DNA of 64,000 nt from Pseudoxanthomonas sp. PXM03 (GCF_014852005.1 NZ_JACVAU010000006.1:30565-94564), one strand, 5' to 3'. Positions 34,111 through 43,308 are shown, counted from the first letter of the stretch. Numbers and translations are program-made. Notes: generated from the sequence alone by a model not told the origin.

Positions 34111-36822
34111 TCAGGGCGTACCGCTGGCCGAGACGGTGCACTGCAATCCAATGGTGACCTGACCACCCACGGGCAGGGTCGGAATCGTGATGCCGCTGCC
34201 AATCAGGCTGCTGACGGGCACGGTCGGTGACGGACAACTCGCACCACCCGTGGCCGAACAGGTCGCGGTGGTGCTGGGCGTGGCGCAGTCCTGGCCCACG
34301 CCGGCCACGTCGGTCAGCACCGCACCATCGGCCGCCAGCGGACCGTTGTTGGTGACCACGATCTGATAGGTCACCACATTGTTACTGACCACGGGGTTCG
34401 GCGACGCAGTCTTCACCACCTGGATGTCGGTCTGCCGCAGCGTGTTGGTGAAGTCGCATTCGAACAGCGCGCCCGTCACCACCGACGCGCCAGGGATCGT
34501 GTAGGTGGTGTCTGTCAGCGAACCGACGGCATTGCCGCCTACCCGACAGGTAGCGCCGGTGAGACCCCAGCCAGTAGGCAGGTTGGCCTCGTTGATCGTC
34601 AGCGACTGCCCCAATGCCGCGGTCTCGACGGTGAACGGCTGCACGCCGGGCGTGCTGTCATCGCCGTCCACCTGCACCGACGTGCCGGCGGCCGTCGTGG
34701 TCACCGTGCCCGATGTGTCCACCGTGTTGTTGATTGCGAACGCGAACGGTCCACTGAAACCGCCCATCGTCGTCTTGCGCAGGATGACGGCCGGCGCGCC
34801 TTGCGGCGGCGCGACCGGGCAACGGGCGCCGTCCAGACTGGTAGCCGTCAACGACGTGGACAACAGGTCGTAGGCCAGCGTGCCGCTGCCATCGACATTG
34901 AACACGCGGTAGACCAAGCCGGTGCCGCCGGGGCTGTTGCTCTTGTAGGCGTACAGCGTGCCCTGGTTGTCGAAGAACACGCCGCCGAACCCGCCGGGAG
35001 CGTCATTCGGCAGGCTGATGCCCACGGCTGTCGCGGCACCCGTCGAGGGGTTGATGCGCATGACGGCACCCGAGGCCACCGTGTAGAGATTGCCATCCGT
35101 GGGGTGATAGGCGATATCCGTACCGATCATCGACATCGACACCGGAACCGAGGCGCCCACCACCGCATTCGTGGTGACATCGATGAACCACAACCGCCCG
35201 CCATTGTCGTCGACTGCGGTGTAGATGCCTGTCGGCGACACATCGGCCGCATAGAAGTTGGCCGAGGTGGGCAAGCCGGCTGGCGCCGTTGCGTAGGGGA
35301 GGTCGGCCTGCCCGCCGGCCCCGATGCGCACCAGGCGGCGTGTTGCCGCGCCGGTGCCCCAGCCCCAGATGTAACCGTCCTGCTGCCGGAAGCCGATGGC
35401 ATTGACCTGGTCGGCCAGCGCGGGGCTGGTGCCCTGATCGGTCATGGTGCCGTCGGCCAGGCCCAGCGTGTACAGCCGGACCGTCGTGGACGTAGCACCG
35501 CGGGTGATGTAGGCATCCGCCGGGCAGCTGCCGAAGCTTGGCGGAACGTAGGTGTTGGTAAAGGTGCAAGTCAACTGCGTGCCCGCAACCACCTGGTTTG
35601 CCGGAATGGTCAGCTGCCCTGTCGCCAAGTCGCTGGTAACCGGAACTGAGCTATTGCTCGCATTGACGCACCCGATCGAAGAGAGCGACCAGTTCGATGG
35701 AATGGTCTCGGTGATGCTGGTGGGCGTATTGAACTGCGACAGGAATACGCCAGTGGCGGCTTGCGGATTGGTGGTCGTCGTATCGAGCGTCAAGGCCGAA
35801 GGCAGGCCATTGGTGCCACCCGTGAAACCGAAGCTGCCGGTGCCGTAGAGGCTCTGTTTGCGCAGAATCACACAGGCGGGCACCGTGGCGTTGAACGCGG
35901 TATTGGCGGCGCTCAGGATGGTCGCATCGTTGTAGGCCGCGCTGTACGACGCAATGCGCGGCGTGCCCGTATCGAATGCCTGGGTGGATATGGCTGTGGG
36001 ATGTGCCGCGTCGTAGTCGGTGCCCGTGCCGCCCCTGCTGGCGAATGCGGCCACCTCTCCCCGGTTCACGGCGTTGGCCGCGGCAGCATCGATACCCACG
36101 CCGACGATGACGGCGTTGCGCACGTTCTTGAAGCGGTTGCTGTAGTGATAGAAACCGAGCGCGGTTTCGGTGGATGGCATTTCTCGGATCGAGGTGCCAT
36201 CGAAACGCCCGAAGTTCGGGTCTGCATCGGTCATGTGGATCAGCATCAGCTGCTGGGTAGGCGCGGAGGGCCCCAGCGTGGGCTGGTTGTAGCTGTCGTT
36301 GCCTCCCGTGGTGCCGCCGCTGTACAGCACGCCTTCCAGGATCTTCAGGCCATGCTGGGCATAGTCGTCGTTGATGTTGACGCTGAAGTTGGCACCGCCG
36401 CAGTTGTTGCGATTGATGGAACCGGCGAAGTTGGTGCCGAACGAACGGCAGACCCGGTTGGCGGTGCTGTTGTTGCCGGCGTAGGCGAAATCGGCGGGAT
36501 TGCTGGACCACCCACCCGGAATGGCCGAACCGGTCGCAAGGTCGACGCGGCAACCATCGCGGGTGGTGCGCCTGCCACCCTCGCAACCCCAGTTGACCAC
36601 GGCCAGGCGGTAGCCCGGGCGGCTCAGCACGCTGGCGGCAATGCCGGCGATGGCCTGCTGCGCCTCGTCGAACTCGGCATTGGTGATGGAGCTGGAGTTG
36701 TCCACGAACAGCAGCACGTCCTTGCCCGGTGGCGTCGGACATGACTGCGCCTGACTTGCCACCGGCACACCCACCGCGGCGCTCACCACCGCCGACAGCG
36801 CTAGCCGCCTGAAAACATTCAT
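34111..36822 (-). CDS. secreted VWA-domain protein with DUF6923-like and DUF11 modules
   Basis: The 903-residue precursor has a signal peptide (MNVFRRLALSAVVSAAVGVP, cleaved near SQAQ, residue 26) and an AGAGGA site close to the ATG. A von Willebrand A-type domain begins DVLLFVDNSSSITNAEF; the MIDAS metal motif DxSxS is intact (Asp41, Ser43, Ser45), and HMTDADPNFG provides a later Asp. A Cys-containing prealbumin-like module (TGGTNGLPSALTLDTTTT), a propeller-like DUF6923 segment (GFRQQDGYIWGWGTG, DIAYHPTDGNLYTVASGAVM), another prealbumin-like module, and a C-terminal DUF11 module ending IGLQCTVSASGTP follow. VWA domains with MIDAS usually bind protein ligands through Mg2+, so this is probably an adhesin or a matrix-binding surface protein. 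Confidence 0.78.
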   Translation of the reverse strand: MNVFRRLALSAVVSAAVGVPVASQAQSCPTPPGKDVLLFVDNSSSITNAEFDEAQQAIAGIAASVLSRPGYRLAVVNWGCEGGRRTTRDGCRVDLATGSAIPGGWSSNPADFAYAGNNSTANRVCRSFGTNFAGSINRNNCGGANFSVNINDDYAQHGLKILEGVLYSGGTTGGNDSYNQPTLGPSAPTQQLMLIHMTDADPNFGRFDGTSIREMPSTETALGFYHYSNRFKNVRNAVIVGVGIDAAAANAVNRGEVAAFASRGGTGTDYDAAHPTAISTQAFDTGTPRIASYSAAYNDATILSAANTAFNATVPACVILRKQSLYGTGSFGFTGGTNGLPSALTLDTTTTNPQAATGVFLSQFNTPTSITETIPSNWSLSSIGCVNASNSSVPVTSDLATGQLTIPANQVVAGTQLTCTFTNTYVPPSFGSCPADAYITRGATSTTVRLYTLGLADGTMTDQGTSPALADQVNAIGFRQQDGYIWGWGTGAATRRLVRIGAGGQADLPYATAPAGLPTSANFYAADVSPTGIYTAVDDNGGRLWFIDVTTNAVVGASVPVSMSMIGTDIAYHPTDGNLYTVASGAVMRINPSTGAATAVGISLPNDAPGGFGGVFFDNQGTLYAYKSNSPGGTGLVYRVFNVDGSGTLAYDLLSTSLTATSLDGARCPVAPPQGAPAVILRKTTMGGFSGPFAFAINNTVDTSGTVTTTAAGTSVQVDGDDSTPGVQPFTVETAALGQSLTINEANLPTGWGLTGATCRVGGNAVGSLTDTTYTIPGASVVTGALFECDFTNTLRQTDIQVVKTASPNPVVSNNVVTYQIVVTNNGPLAADGAVLTDVAGVGQDCATPSTTATCSATGGASCPSPTVPVSSLIGSGITIPTLPVGGQVTIGLQCTVSASGTP

Positions 36823-37068
36823 TCCTCTATCCCCGACTGGATTCTTTCGACACGCGGGCGGCCCACAACAGGATCCGCACCGGCAATGAAGGTCCACCTC
36901 GACCTACACAGGCACATTTCGCGATAAGGCCCCTTGAAGGGACATCACGTGCCCGCACTGGCTCTCGCCATGTCCTGATCCAGCCCCGTACTCCGAATAA
37001 CAAGTGCTCCCCCCGGGAAAGCATCTCTGGCATGACTGGAGAACGCGCAATCCGCAGGAACCCGCAAC

Positions 37069-37305
37069 GTGATGTACCTTGCGCCACGATGGACGACCCT
37101 CTTCGTCGACGTACTGATCCAGGAACACACTGCGTTCTTCGTTCTGGAGAATCCGCAGGACCGCCTTGAAGCCTTTGCCGCGCGAGCCAACTGCCTGCTG
37201 GATTTCACCGCGCCCGAGGAGCAACTCGCGGTATTCGAGCGGCTTGAAGCGGTGGTGCATGCCACTGAGGGTTTCAGCAAGACCCTGTCGCCCGGGCATC
37301 CATAG
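37069..37305 (+). CDS. possible small hypothetical protein
   Basis: A 78-residue frame starting GTG-ATG behind AGGAA in the otherwise empty 640-bp stretch 36823-37465. The product (TTLFVDVLIQEHTAFFVLEN, then DRLEAFAARANCLLDF) reads like a real helical protein and its codons favour G/C at third positions only moderately. A minus-strand frame (36904-37383) over the same DNA also looks plausible, with FKPLEYRELLLGRGEIQQAV. I cannot tell which strand is coding, or whether this is a gene remnant. No family recognised. Confidence 0.3.
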   Translation: MMYLAPRWTTLFVDVLIQEHTAFFVLENPQDRLEAFAARANCLLDFTAPEEQLAVFERLEAVVHATEGFSKTLSPGHP

Positions 37306-37465
37306 CCAGGCGGGCAACACTGCTGGCCGAGCGTGACGGCCAGCCTCGCGCGCAGCGTGCGCCTGGGGAGCGGCACGATCCATCCGGAGTTCGTGCGAAC
37401 GGGCAATGGATTCTTCGGCGCCAACCCGGTGGTGATTCCACCCTGCGAACGAGACGCCCCACCCG

Positions 37466-38866
37466 CTATGCCTCTCTCGGCGGGATCCTGTGTGCTGACC
37501 GGGATGGCGGGTGCTGTATGCCGGGGATGACGCCTTCGCTGTCGTATCGGCGCCTCAGTGCCTGCAGGCGGTTCCACGCCTCGTCCGAGAAGCACCTGGG
37601 CACCGACCCGGCCCGCTCTTCCAGATCCATTTCATTGATGTAGTGTCCGGCCGACGACGGCGACAACTCGTCATAGAGCGCCTTCAGCCAGTCGCGATTC
37701 GAGGCGTCCCCGTCTGCATCGTTCCACTGCGCGTAGGTCGAGATGAAGAACTTCCCACCGACCGAGAAGGCAGCATCCGGGTAGTGATGCTTCGGACGGT
37801 GGATCAGCAACGAGAACGTGGCGCGTGACGGCCGCTCACCAAAGCGGGCGAGCAGCACGCGCGATGCCATCTCCGCGTCATCGGTCATGACATTGTCGGC
37901 ACGATAGCGTTTGGACACCATGGCTTCGTCCGTCTTGTCGTAGATGGACTGGAATCCGCGAAGCTCCTGCTCGTCGAACTCGCTGCCCGTCCACGCGGCG
38001 ACGGCCGAGAGAAGGTCGGCATGCAGCAGCCTGGTTTCATCATGGTCACCGCAGAACGAAGTCGCGCTGAGCGACGCGGCCAGGTCCGCATCACCGGAAA
38101 GCGCCACCATCACCTGCATGCGCTTGTCCGCGGCACGTCCCGACAATGCAAGCAGCACGGAGGCCAGGTGCTTCGGATCGAATCGATAGTTGCGCGCCAG
38201 TATCTTCTTCGGCGCAGGCCAGCACTTGATATAGAACCTGACCACCACGACGAACAGGCAGGGACCCGCCCCCCGTGCGGCCCAGAGCAGTTCGGCGTTC
38301 TGGTACTCGTTGGCATGCAGAATCTGGCCCTCGGCGGTCACCACGTCGACCGCCTGGACATTGAACGTGCTCATGCCTCCCCAGGCATCGCAGTTCACCC
38401 CGAGCCCGCCCCCGAGCAGAAAACCACTCAGTCCCACACCGCCGCCATGGCCGGTCGGGAAGGCAAGTTCATGGGCGGCCAATGAGCGGCTCAACTGCGC
38501 ACTGGTAACACCAGGGCCCATGACGGCAGTACCTTGCTCGGCGTGGATCTCAAGGTCATTGAGCAACGACAGATCGAGCAGAATGCCTCCGCATTGAAGG
38601 AAGCTTCCGGAGTAGCTGTGCCCCGAGCCTTTCACCCCGATCGCCAGGCCATGGGATCGCGCGAAATCTATCGTCCTTGCGACATCTGAAATGGATGAGG
38701 CGCGGACGATGTACTCGGGATATCGTTCGAACCCACGTCCATTCCACGCTGCCCCGTAGTGCCAGCCCGCATACTCTGCATGATGTCGGGACCGGACTTT
38801 ACCGTCCAGGCACCGGGAGAATGCACGGAAGTCGTCTGGCCTGATCCTAGAGTAAAGCAGTTCCAT
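37466..38866 (-). CDS. FAD-binding (PCMH/BBE-type) oxidoreductase
   Basis: A 466-residue flavoprotein with an AGGAG site 7 nt before the ATG. The PCMH FAD-binding domain occupies about residues 45-230: IGVKGSGHSYSG has the His (His83) that normally carries covalent FAD, then FPTGHGGGVGLSGFLLGGGL. The residue after the glycine loop is Cys159 (VNCDAWGG), a site usually occupied by Ser or Arg; it is not at the usual second flavin link. The substrate-binding domain follows; the C-terminal berberine-bridge-like block is degenerate (HYINEMDLEER, RRRYDSEGVIPG). Such enzymes oxidise alcohols, sugars or alkaloid-like compounds with O2. It is the last gene of a three-gene cassette; its first 20 bp overlap the FemAB-like gene. 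Confidence 0.85.
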   Translation of the reverse strand: MELLYSRIRPDDFRAFSRCLDGKVRSRHHAEYAGWHYGAAWNGRGFERYPEYIVRASSISDVARTIDFARSHGLAIGVKGSGHSYSGSFLQCGGILLDLSLLNDLEIHAEQGTAVMGPGVTSAQLSRSLAAHELAFPTGHGGGVGLSGFLLGGGLGVNCDAWGGMSTFNVQAVDVVTAEGQILHANEYQNAELLWAARGAGPCLFVVVVRFYIKCWPAPKKILARNYRFDPKHLASVLLALSGRAADKRMQVMVALSGDADLAASLSATSFCGDHDETRLLHADLLSAVAAWTGSEFDEQELRGFQSIYDKTDEAMVSKRYRADNVMTDDAEMASRVLLARFGERPSRATFSLLIHRPKHHYPDAAFSVGGKFFISTYAQWNDADGDASNRDWLKALYDELSPSSAGHYINEMDLEERAGSVPRCFSDEAWNRLQALRRRYDSEGVIPGIQHPPSRSAHRIPPREA

Positions 38867-39932
38867 GGCTCGCTCCTGGTGAGCATCCGGCGTTGGGGAG
38901 ACTCGTCATCGCGCATACGACTTCGCTGGTCGCCGAGTACAGGGGAAGCGGCTTGAGTCCGAGCCGGACTTTTATGCGCTCATTCAAGCGACCCGCTTCT
39001 ATGGTCTCGATTCCGTTCGCGATCGCCCATCCGTATGCGCAGGCGAAACTGACGGTGTAGGGACTGTAGGCGGTAAGGTCATAGCGCATGCCTGCAGACC
39101 AGATGCAGAAGACCTTCCTGTCGAGAAAGCAGACCAGACCGCCCACAACGGCACCCGCCTCTTCAACCAGGACGATGCGCGCCAGATCTCCACAGATCCT
39201 GACGAAGCGCGCCAGTGCGTCGGCCGGAAAATACTTCGGCGTGCCATTCCTCGCCGTTGTCTGCTGGCACAGCGACGTCAGCACTTCGAGGCGATGGTCG
39301 AAAGGAGGGCTGATGACAGCCACTGTTCCATCGCTTGCATCGAACTTTCTTAACTGGCGCGTCATCTCATGGCGCCCCTCTTTGGGAAGCGTCTGAACCA
39401 GTTCATCGAAACTCTCGAGTCGGGTCAGGTCCAGGCAGTACCTGTCGACGAGGTGACGGATCGTCAATTGCTCGCCGACGGCCGTCCTCAGTGCGTCCGC
39501 CTCCGCCACATTCAGCAGACCGACGTACTGCACGCCTATGTCGGATGCCAACCGCTTCAGCGCCGCGATCATGGCCCAGGTCGCGGATGTGCCCGGGACG
39601 CAGACGACCTTGCTGTCGAAGCAGTGCATGACATGGCTGAAGAGTGCCTGCTGGCCACGATCACTGGCGATGCCGGCCGTGCGTGCAAGCAGCCCGAAAG
39701 GATCGACGGAATCGACTGCCTGCACATAGGCCGGAAGGAACGCGACAAACTTCCCTTCGTCCCTTGCCAGGAGGTAGTAGGTCGCATCGACAGGCAACAG
39801 CGGCGAGCGCTCGGCGGCGCACAGGAATCGCCAGTCGTAGAAGAACGATGCTCCGCTCGCTCGAAAGAAGGTTCGATACTCCTCCTCTTCGACGGCATCG
39901 ATCGACTGCCTGATTTCCACTTCAATGGACAT
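38847..39932 (-). CDS. FemAB/GNAT-like acyltransferase
   Basis: A 361-residue protein starting MSIEVEIRQSIDAVEEEEY behind GGGGGAG. It has the double-GNAT layout of peptidogalycan/FemAB-like (COG3146-related) proteins: an N-terminal half with FFYDWRFLCAAERSPLLPVD and YYLLARDEGKFVAFLPAYVQ, a linker helix with LPKEGRHEMTRQLRKFD, then a second GNAT core with ARIVLVEEAGAVVGGLVCFL and SPYTVSFACAYGWAIANGIE. Such enzymes transfer amino-acyl or acyl groups to amino groups. The substrate is unknown. It is the middle gene of the cassette, overlapping the flavin oxidase gene by 20 bp and following the methyltransferase by 123 bp. The DNA looks slightly AT-richer than the core genes. Confidence 0.75.
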   Translation of the reverse strand: MSIEVEIRQSIDAVEEEEYRTFFRASGASFFYDWRFLCAAERSPLLPVDATYYLLARDEGKFVAFLPAYVQAVDSVDPFGLLARTAGIASDRGQQALFSHVMHCFDSKVVCVPGTSATWAMIAALKRLASDIGVQYVGLLNVAEADALRTAVGEQLTIRHLVDRYCLDLTRLESFDELVQTLPKEGRHEMTRQLRKFDASDGTVAVISPPFDHRLEVLTSLCQQTTARNGTPKYFPADALARFVRICGDLARIVLVEEAGAVVGGLVCFLDRKVFCIWSAGMRYDLTAYSPYTVSFACAYGWAIANGIETIEAGRLNERIKVRLGLKPLPLYSATSEVVCAMTSLPNAGCSPGASHGTALL

Positions 39933-40055
39933 CGGAGCTCCCCCGATGAAGACATCGATCCCGTTCCTCCGGCAGCGGGCCACAGTCCACTGGGCCAGCT
40001 CGATACCGGGTCAACAGACGGCACGCGCGATCAGACGATCAGCGGAGTCCAGCCC

Positions 40056-40808
40056 CTACGCCTTGCGACACTGGAGGATCGAGGCATGCGGCTTTTCGAC
40101 GTACGCCTGGAGCGCTTGTGGCATGTCGGCCGTGCCATATCGCGCATCAAGCGCCGGATTCGTCCATTGAAGGGAGGTCGCGCCTGCCTTGCCTAGGGCT
40201 GCGCCGATGGCGTCCTCGGACCAGTACCAGGCATACACGCTCGCGTCATACTGTCGGTAACGCAGATCCAGACGCAAACGACCGCCTTCCTCATAGGGGT
40301 GCAGCGGATCATCCGGCGTCAGGGTGAATCCGCATGCCGCGTAATAGCCGGGATCAGGCTCGAAACGCGCGTGGATCGGCAGGGCGATCAGCCTTCCGCC
40401 AGGACGAAGCGGCGCCATCATCTCGGCGCACATCTGATCCAGTTCTGCGCGTGATGTCGCGTAGGGAAGCACATAAACCGCCAGCACCACATCGAACGCA
40501 CCCTCGCATTCCGGTCCGAGGCTTGAGCGGAACTCGATGGGGACGCCATCACGCTCCGCGCAGCGGCGGGCGTAGTCCAGCATGCCGTCCGCCAGATCGT
40601 ATCCAACCACACGACGTGCGCCTTCGGCCTTCATGGTGCGTGCGTAGAATCCGCTGCCGCATCCGTAGTCGACCACATCCAGTCCCGCGAGCGCCCCCAA
40701 CGCATGTTTGACGCTGGGTGTCTCGATGTGCTCGCGGAATGGCCAGGTCGCCAGATCTTCGTAGAGAGCGCCAAGCTGATCGAACTGATTCGCCGATTCC
40801 TTGCTCAC
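40056..40808 (-). CDS. class I SAM-dependent methyltransferase
   Basis: A 250-residue protein beginning at GTG (VSKESANQFDQLGALYEDLA) with a strong AAAGGAG site 8 nt upstream. Motif I VVDYGCGSGFYA (residues 45-56) and the acidic residue of motif II (VVGYDLADGMLDYA) bind S-adenosylmethionine. FDVVLAVYVLPYA and LRPGGRLIALPI complete the Rossmann core. The fold resembles small-molecule (ubiquinone/menaquinone-like or toxoflavin-type) methyltransferases. It is the first gene of the cassette with the acyltransferase and flavin oxidase; the three together look like a small-molecule tailoring set, but the product is unknown. Confidence 0.85.
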   Translation of the reverse strand: MSKESANQFDQLGALYEDLATWPFREHIETPSVKHALGALAGLDVVDYGCGSGFYARTMKAEGARRVVGYDLADGMLDYARRCAERDGVPIEFRSSLGPECEGAFDVVLAVYVLPYATSRAELDQMCAEMMAPLRPGGRLIALPIHARFEPDPGYYAACGFTLTPDDPLHPYEEGGRLRLDLRYRQYDASVYAWYWSEDAIGAALGKAGATSLQWTNPALDARYGTADMPQALQAYVEKPHASILQCRKA

Positions 40809-40942
40809 GTGCCACTCCTTTGCGCCTAGGTTGTGTACCCCGATGCAGCGGTGCGAATGCTGGACAACGCGGCGTTGTTAAACCGTGATGTCTGTTATGA
40901 ATCATTGAAAATTCATCTTCGATAGCAACGCGGCACGCAACA

Positions 40943-40958
40943 AGTAACTCTGGTTACT
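40943..40958. promoter_or_regulatory. palindromic operator-like site upstream of the methyltransferase cassette
   Basis: AGTAAC-tctg-GTTACT is a perfect 6+6 inverted repeat about 135 bp upstream of the methyltransferase start, in an AT-rich part of the 513-bp gap 40809-41321. A second looser pair (ATGAAT...ATTCAT near 40898-40917) lies closer to the gene. These fit a TetR- or LysR-type operator, but no regulator gene is adjacent. Confidence 0.4.
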
Positions 40959-41190
40959 CGGCTGCTCACCTCGAATGCGCCAGTTCACGTGTTTACGATG
41001 GCTATCGGTGAACCCTCCCTGGAATTTCACAGGCCACAACGGGCAGGGATTCCATCAGGGCGCGATGTGCGGCTTGGAGATGGACCGGAGCCGGGGCGAT
41101 TCAATCTGATTGCGGCGCCTGGATAAAGTATTCGAGATATCGAAGCACTTCACGGAAGACGCAACTCCCCAACGAGGCATAGGCGCTCAC

Positions 41191-41306
41191 TGCAGGAGCG
41201 ACGCAAGTCACGACCGCAGATTCTCGGCGACAGTGCGCCATCGGCCGAGAATGACCCTGTTCGGGATGTCGGAACGCGTGCGCTCGCGACTTGCGTCGCT
41301 CCTGCA
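41191..41306. repeat. REP-like nested palindrome (REPIN-type) downstream of mnmG
   Basis: TGCAGGAGCGACGCAAGTC (41191-41209) and GACTTGCGTCGCTCCTGCA (41288-41306) are exact 19-bp inverted copies. Inside is a second pair, ATTCTCGGC (41220-41228) and GCCGAGAAT (41244-41252). The GTAGGAGCGACGCAAGTC type is the familiar REP family of xanthomonads that is moved by RAYT transposases. It lies 15 bp past the mnmG stop and may also act as a 3' hairpin. Confidence 0.75.
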
Positions 41307-41321
41307 ACGGAACGCAACGGT

Positions 41322-43211
41322 TTACGCCACCCGCGTGCGGCGGGCACGCTCCAGGTGTACCAGCAGCAGCGAGATCGCGGCGGGCGTCATGCCGGGAATA
41401 CGCTGGGCCTGGCCAATGGTTTCGGGCTGCACGCGCTCCAGCTTCTGCTGCACTTCGGCGGACAGGCCGCGCACGCCGGCGAAATCGAAGCCGGTCGGGA
41501 TGGGCGTGGATTCGTTGCGCTGCTGGCGCTCGATCTCGTCGCGCTGGCGGTCCAGGTAGCCGGCGTACTTCACGCCGATCTCCACCTGTTCGGCCACCCG
41601 CGCATCCTCCACGCCGGGGCCGATCGACGGCACGGCCACCAGCTTGGCGTAGTCCAGTTCCGGACGCTTGATCAGGTCGAGCACGTTGGTCTCGCGGCTG
41701 ACCTGCACACCGAGCGTGTCAGCCACTTCGCGGCCCAGTGCATTCCCGGGCGTGGCCCACAGCGCCCGCAGGCGGCCGGTTTCGCGCGCGATGGCTTCGC
41801 GCTTGGCGTCGAAGCGCTGCCAGCGAACATCGTCCACCAGTCCCAGCGCGCGACCCGTCTCCGTCAGGCGCAGGTCGGCATTGTCCTCGCGCAGCTGCAG
41901 GCGGTACTCGGCACGGCTGGTGAACATGCGGTACGGCTCCTTCGTCCCGTGCGTGATGAGGTCGTCCACGAGCACGCCCAGGTACGCCTCATCGCGGCGC
42001 GGCGTCCAGGCCTCTTTCTGCTGCACGAAGCGCGCGGCATTGAGGCCGGCGAGCAGGCCCTGCGCGGCGGCTTCCTCGTAGCCGGTGGTGCCGTTGATCT
42101 GGCCGGCGAAAAAGAGGCCAGCGACCGCCTTGGTTTCCAGCGAAGCCTTCAGGCCGCGCGGGTCGAAGAAGTCGTATTCGATGGCATAGCCCGGGCGCGT
42201 GATGTGCGCGTTCTCCATGCCGCGGATGCTGCGCACCAGTGCCAGCTGCACGTCGAACGGCAGCGACGTGGAGATGCCGTTGGGATAGATCTCGGTGACA
42301 TCCAGCCCTTCCGGCTCGACGAAGATCTGGTGGCTGGCCTTTTCGGCGAAGCGCACCACCTTGTCCTCGATGGACGGGCAGTAGCGCGGGCCGATGCCTT
42401 CGATCTGGCCCGAGTACATCGGCGAACGATGCAGTGCGCCGCGGATGATCTCGTGCGTCTGTTCGCTGGTGTGGGTGATCCAGCACGACACCTGGCGCGG
42501 ATGGTCGGCCACGTCGCCCAGAAAGGACATCACCGGCAGCGGATCGTCGCCGGGCTGTTCTTCCATCACCGAATAGTCCAGCGAGCGACCATCGATGCGC
42601 GGCGGCGTGCCTGTCTTCAAGCGATCGACGACGAACGCGCCTTCGCGCAGGCGCTGGGCCAGCGCGGTGGCCGGAGGATCGCCCGCGCGGCCGCCGGCAT
42701 ACTGGGTTTCGCCCACGTGGATCTTGCCGGCGAGGAAGGTGCCCGCGGTCAGGACGACAGCCGCGGCATCGAACCGCAGGCCAGTCTGCGTGATGGCGCC
42801 GCGCACGACGTTGTTCTCGATGACCAGATCATCGACGGCTGCCTGGAACAAGGTCAGGTTCGGCTGCGCTTCCACGGCGCGCCGGATCGCGCTGCGGTAC
42901 AGGGCGCGATCGGCCTGGCAGCGCGTGGCACGCACGGCAGGGCCTTTCGACGCGTTGAGGGTGCGCCACTGGATGCCGGCCCGGTCGGCCGCCCATGCCA
43001 TCACGCCCCCGAGCGCGTCGATTTCCTTGACCAGGTGCCCCTTGCCGATGCCGCCGATGGCCGGATTGCAGCTCATCGCACCCACGGTTTCCACGTTGTG
43101 GGTCAGCAGCAGCGTGCGTGCGCCGGCACGCGCGGAGGCCAATGCGGCTTCGGTGCCAGCATGGCCGCCGCCGATGATGATGACGTCGTAGTGGTGGAAG
43201 CTGGCATTCAT
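41322..43211 (-). CDS. mnmG: tRNA uridine-5-carboxymethylaminomethyl synthesis enzyme MnmG
   Basis: A 629-residue FAD protein (GidA), the same length as the E. coli enzyme. With MnmE it makes the cmnm5 group on wobble uridine of tRNAs. The dinucleotide-binding motif is GGGHAG at residues 14-19. Further hallmarks are [60 protein letters not shown] and a C-terminal helical domain for MnmE binding. The start at 43211 matches the family; the longer frame to 43385 overlaps the small-RNA locus and is rejected. No clear Shine-Dalgarno is seen. Confidence 0.97.
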   Translation of the reverse strand: MNASFHHYDVIIIGGGHAGTEAALASARAGARTLLLTHNVETVGAMSCNPAIGGIGKGHLVKEIDALGGVMAWAADRAGIQWRTLNASKGPAVRATRCQADRALYRSAIRRAVEAQPNLTLFQAAVDDLVIENNVVRGAITQTGLRFDAAAVVLTAGTFLAGKIHVGETQYAGGRAGDPPATALAQRLREGAFVVDRLKTGTPPRIDGRSLDYSVMEEQPGDDPLPVMSFLGDVADHPRQVSCWITHTSEQTHEIIRGALHRSPMYSGQIEGIGPRYCPSIEDKVVRFAEKASHQIFVEPEGLDVTEIYPNGISTSLPFDVQLALVRSIRGMENAHITRPGYAIEYDFFDPRGLKASLETKAVAGLFFAGQINGTTGYEEAAAQGLLAGLNAARFVQQKEAWTPRRDEAYLGVLVDDLITHGTKEPYRMFTSRAEYRLQLREDNADLRLTETGRALGLVDDVRWQRFDAKREAIARETGRLRALWATPGNALGREVADTLGVQVSRETNVLDLIKRPELDYAKLVAVPSIGPGVEDARVAEQVEIGVKYAGYLDRQRDEIERQQRNESTPIPTGFDFAGVRGLSAEVQQKLERVQPETIGQAQRIPGMTPAAISLLLVHLERARRTRVA

Positions 43212-43291
43212 CGTGGGAGTCCGGTACCTGCGCGGATGTCGACAGGCAATGGGATTGGGTCGGGCGGATCCGGCATGCCGGGAGGGCAAAG

Positions 43292-43308
43292 TTGGCACGC
43301 TTCCTGCT
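43292..43308 (+). promoter_or_regulatory. sigma-54-type promoter
   Basis: TTGGCACGCTTCCTGCT fits the RpoN consensus TGGCACG-N4-TTGC, with the invariant GG (43294-43295) and GC (43306-43307) separated by exactly 10 nt. The only deviation is C for T before TGC. It reads rightward, divergent from mnmG, into the small-RNA candidate. Confidence 0.65.

Noticed and set aside
37466..38866. Bicovalent flavin attachment (His plus Cys) in the FAD oxidase
   Set aside because: Cys159 follows the glycine-rich loop, but its spacing from His83 and its sequence context do not fit the usual Cys-linkage position, so only the His link is supported.
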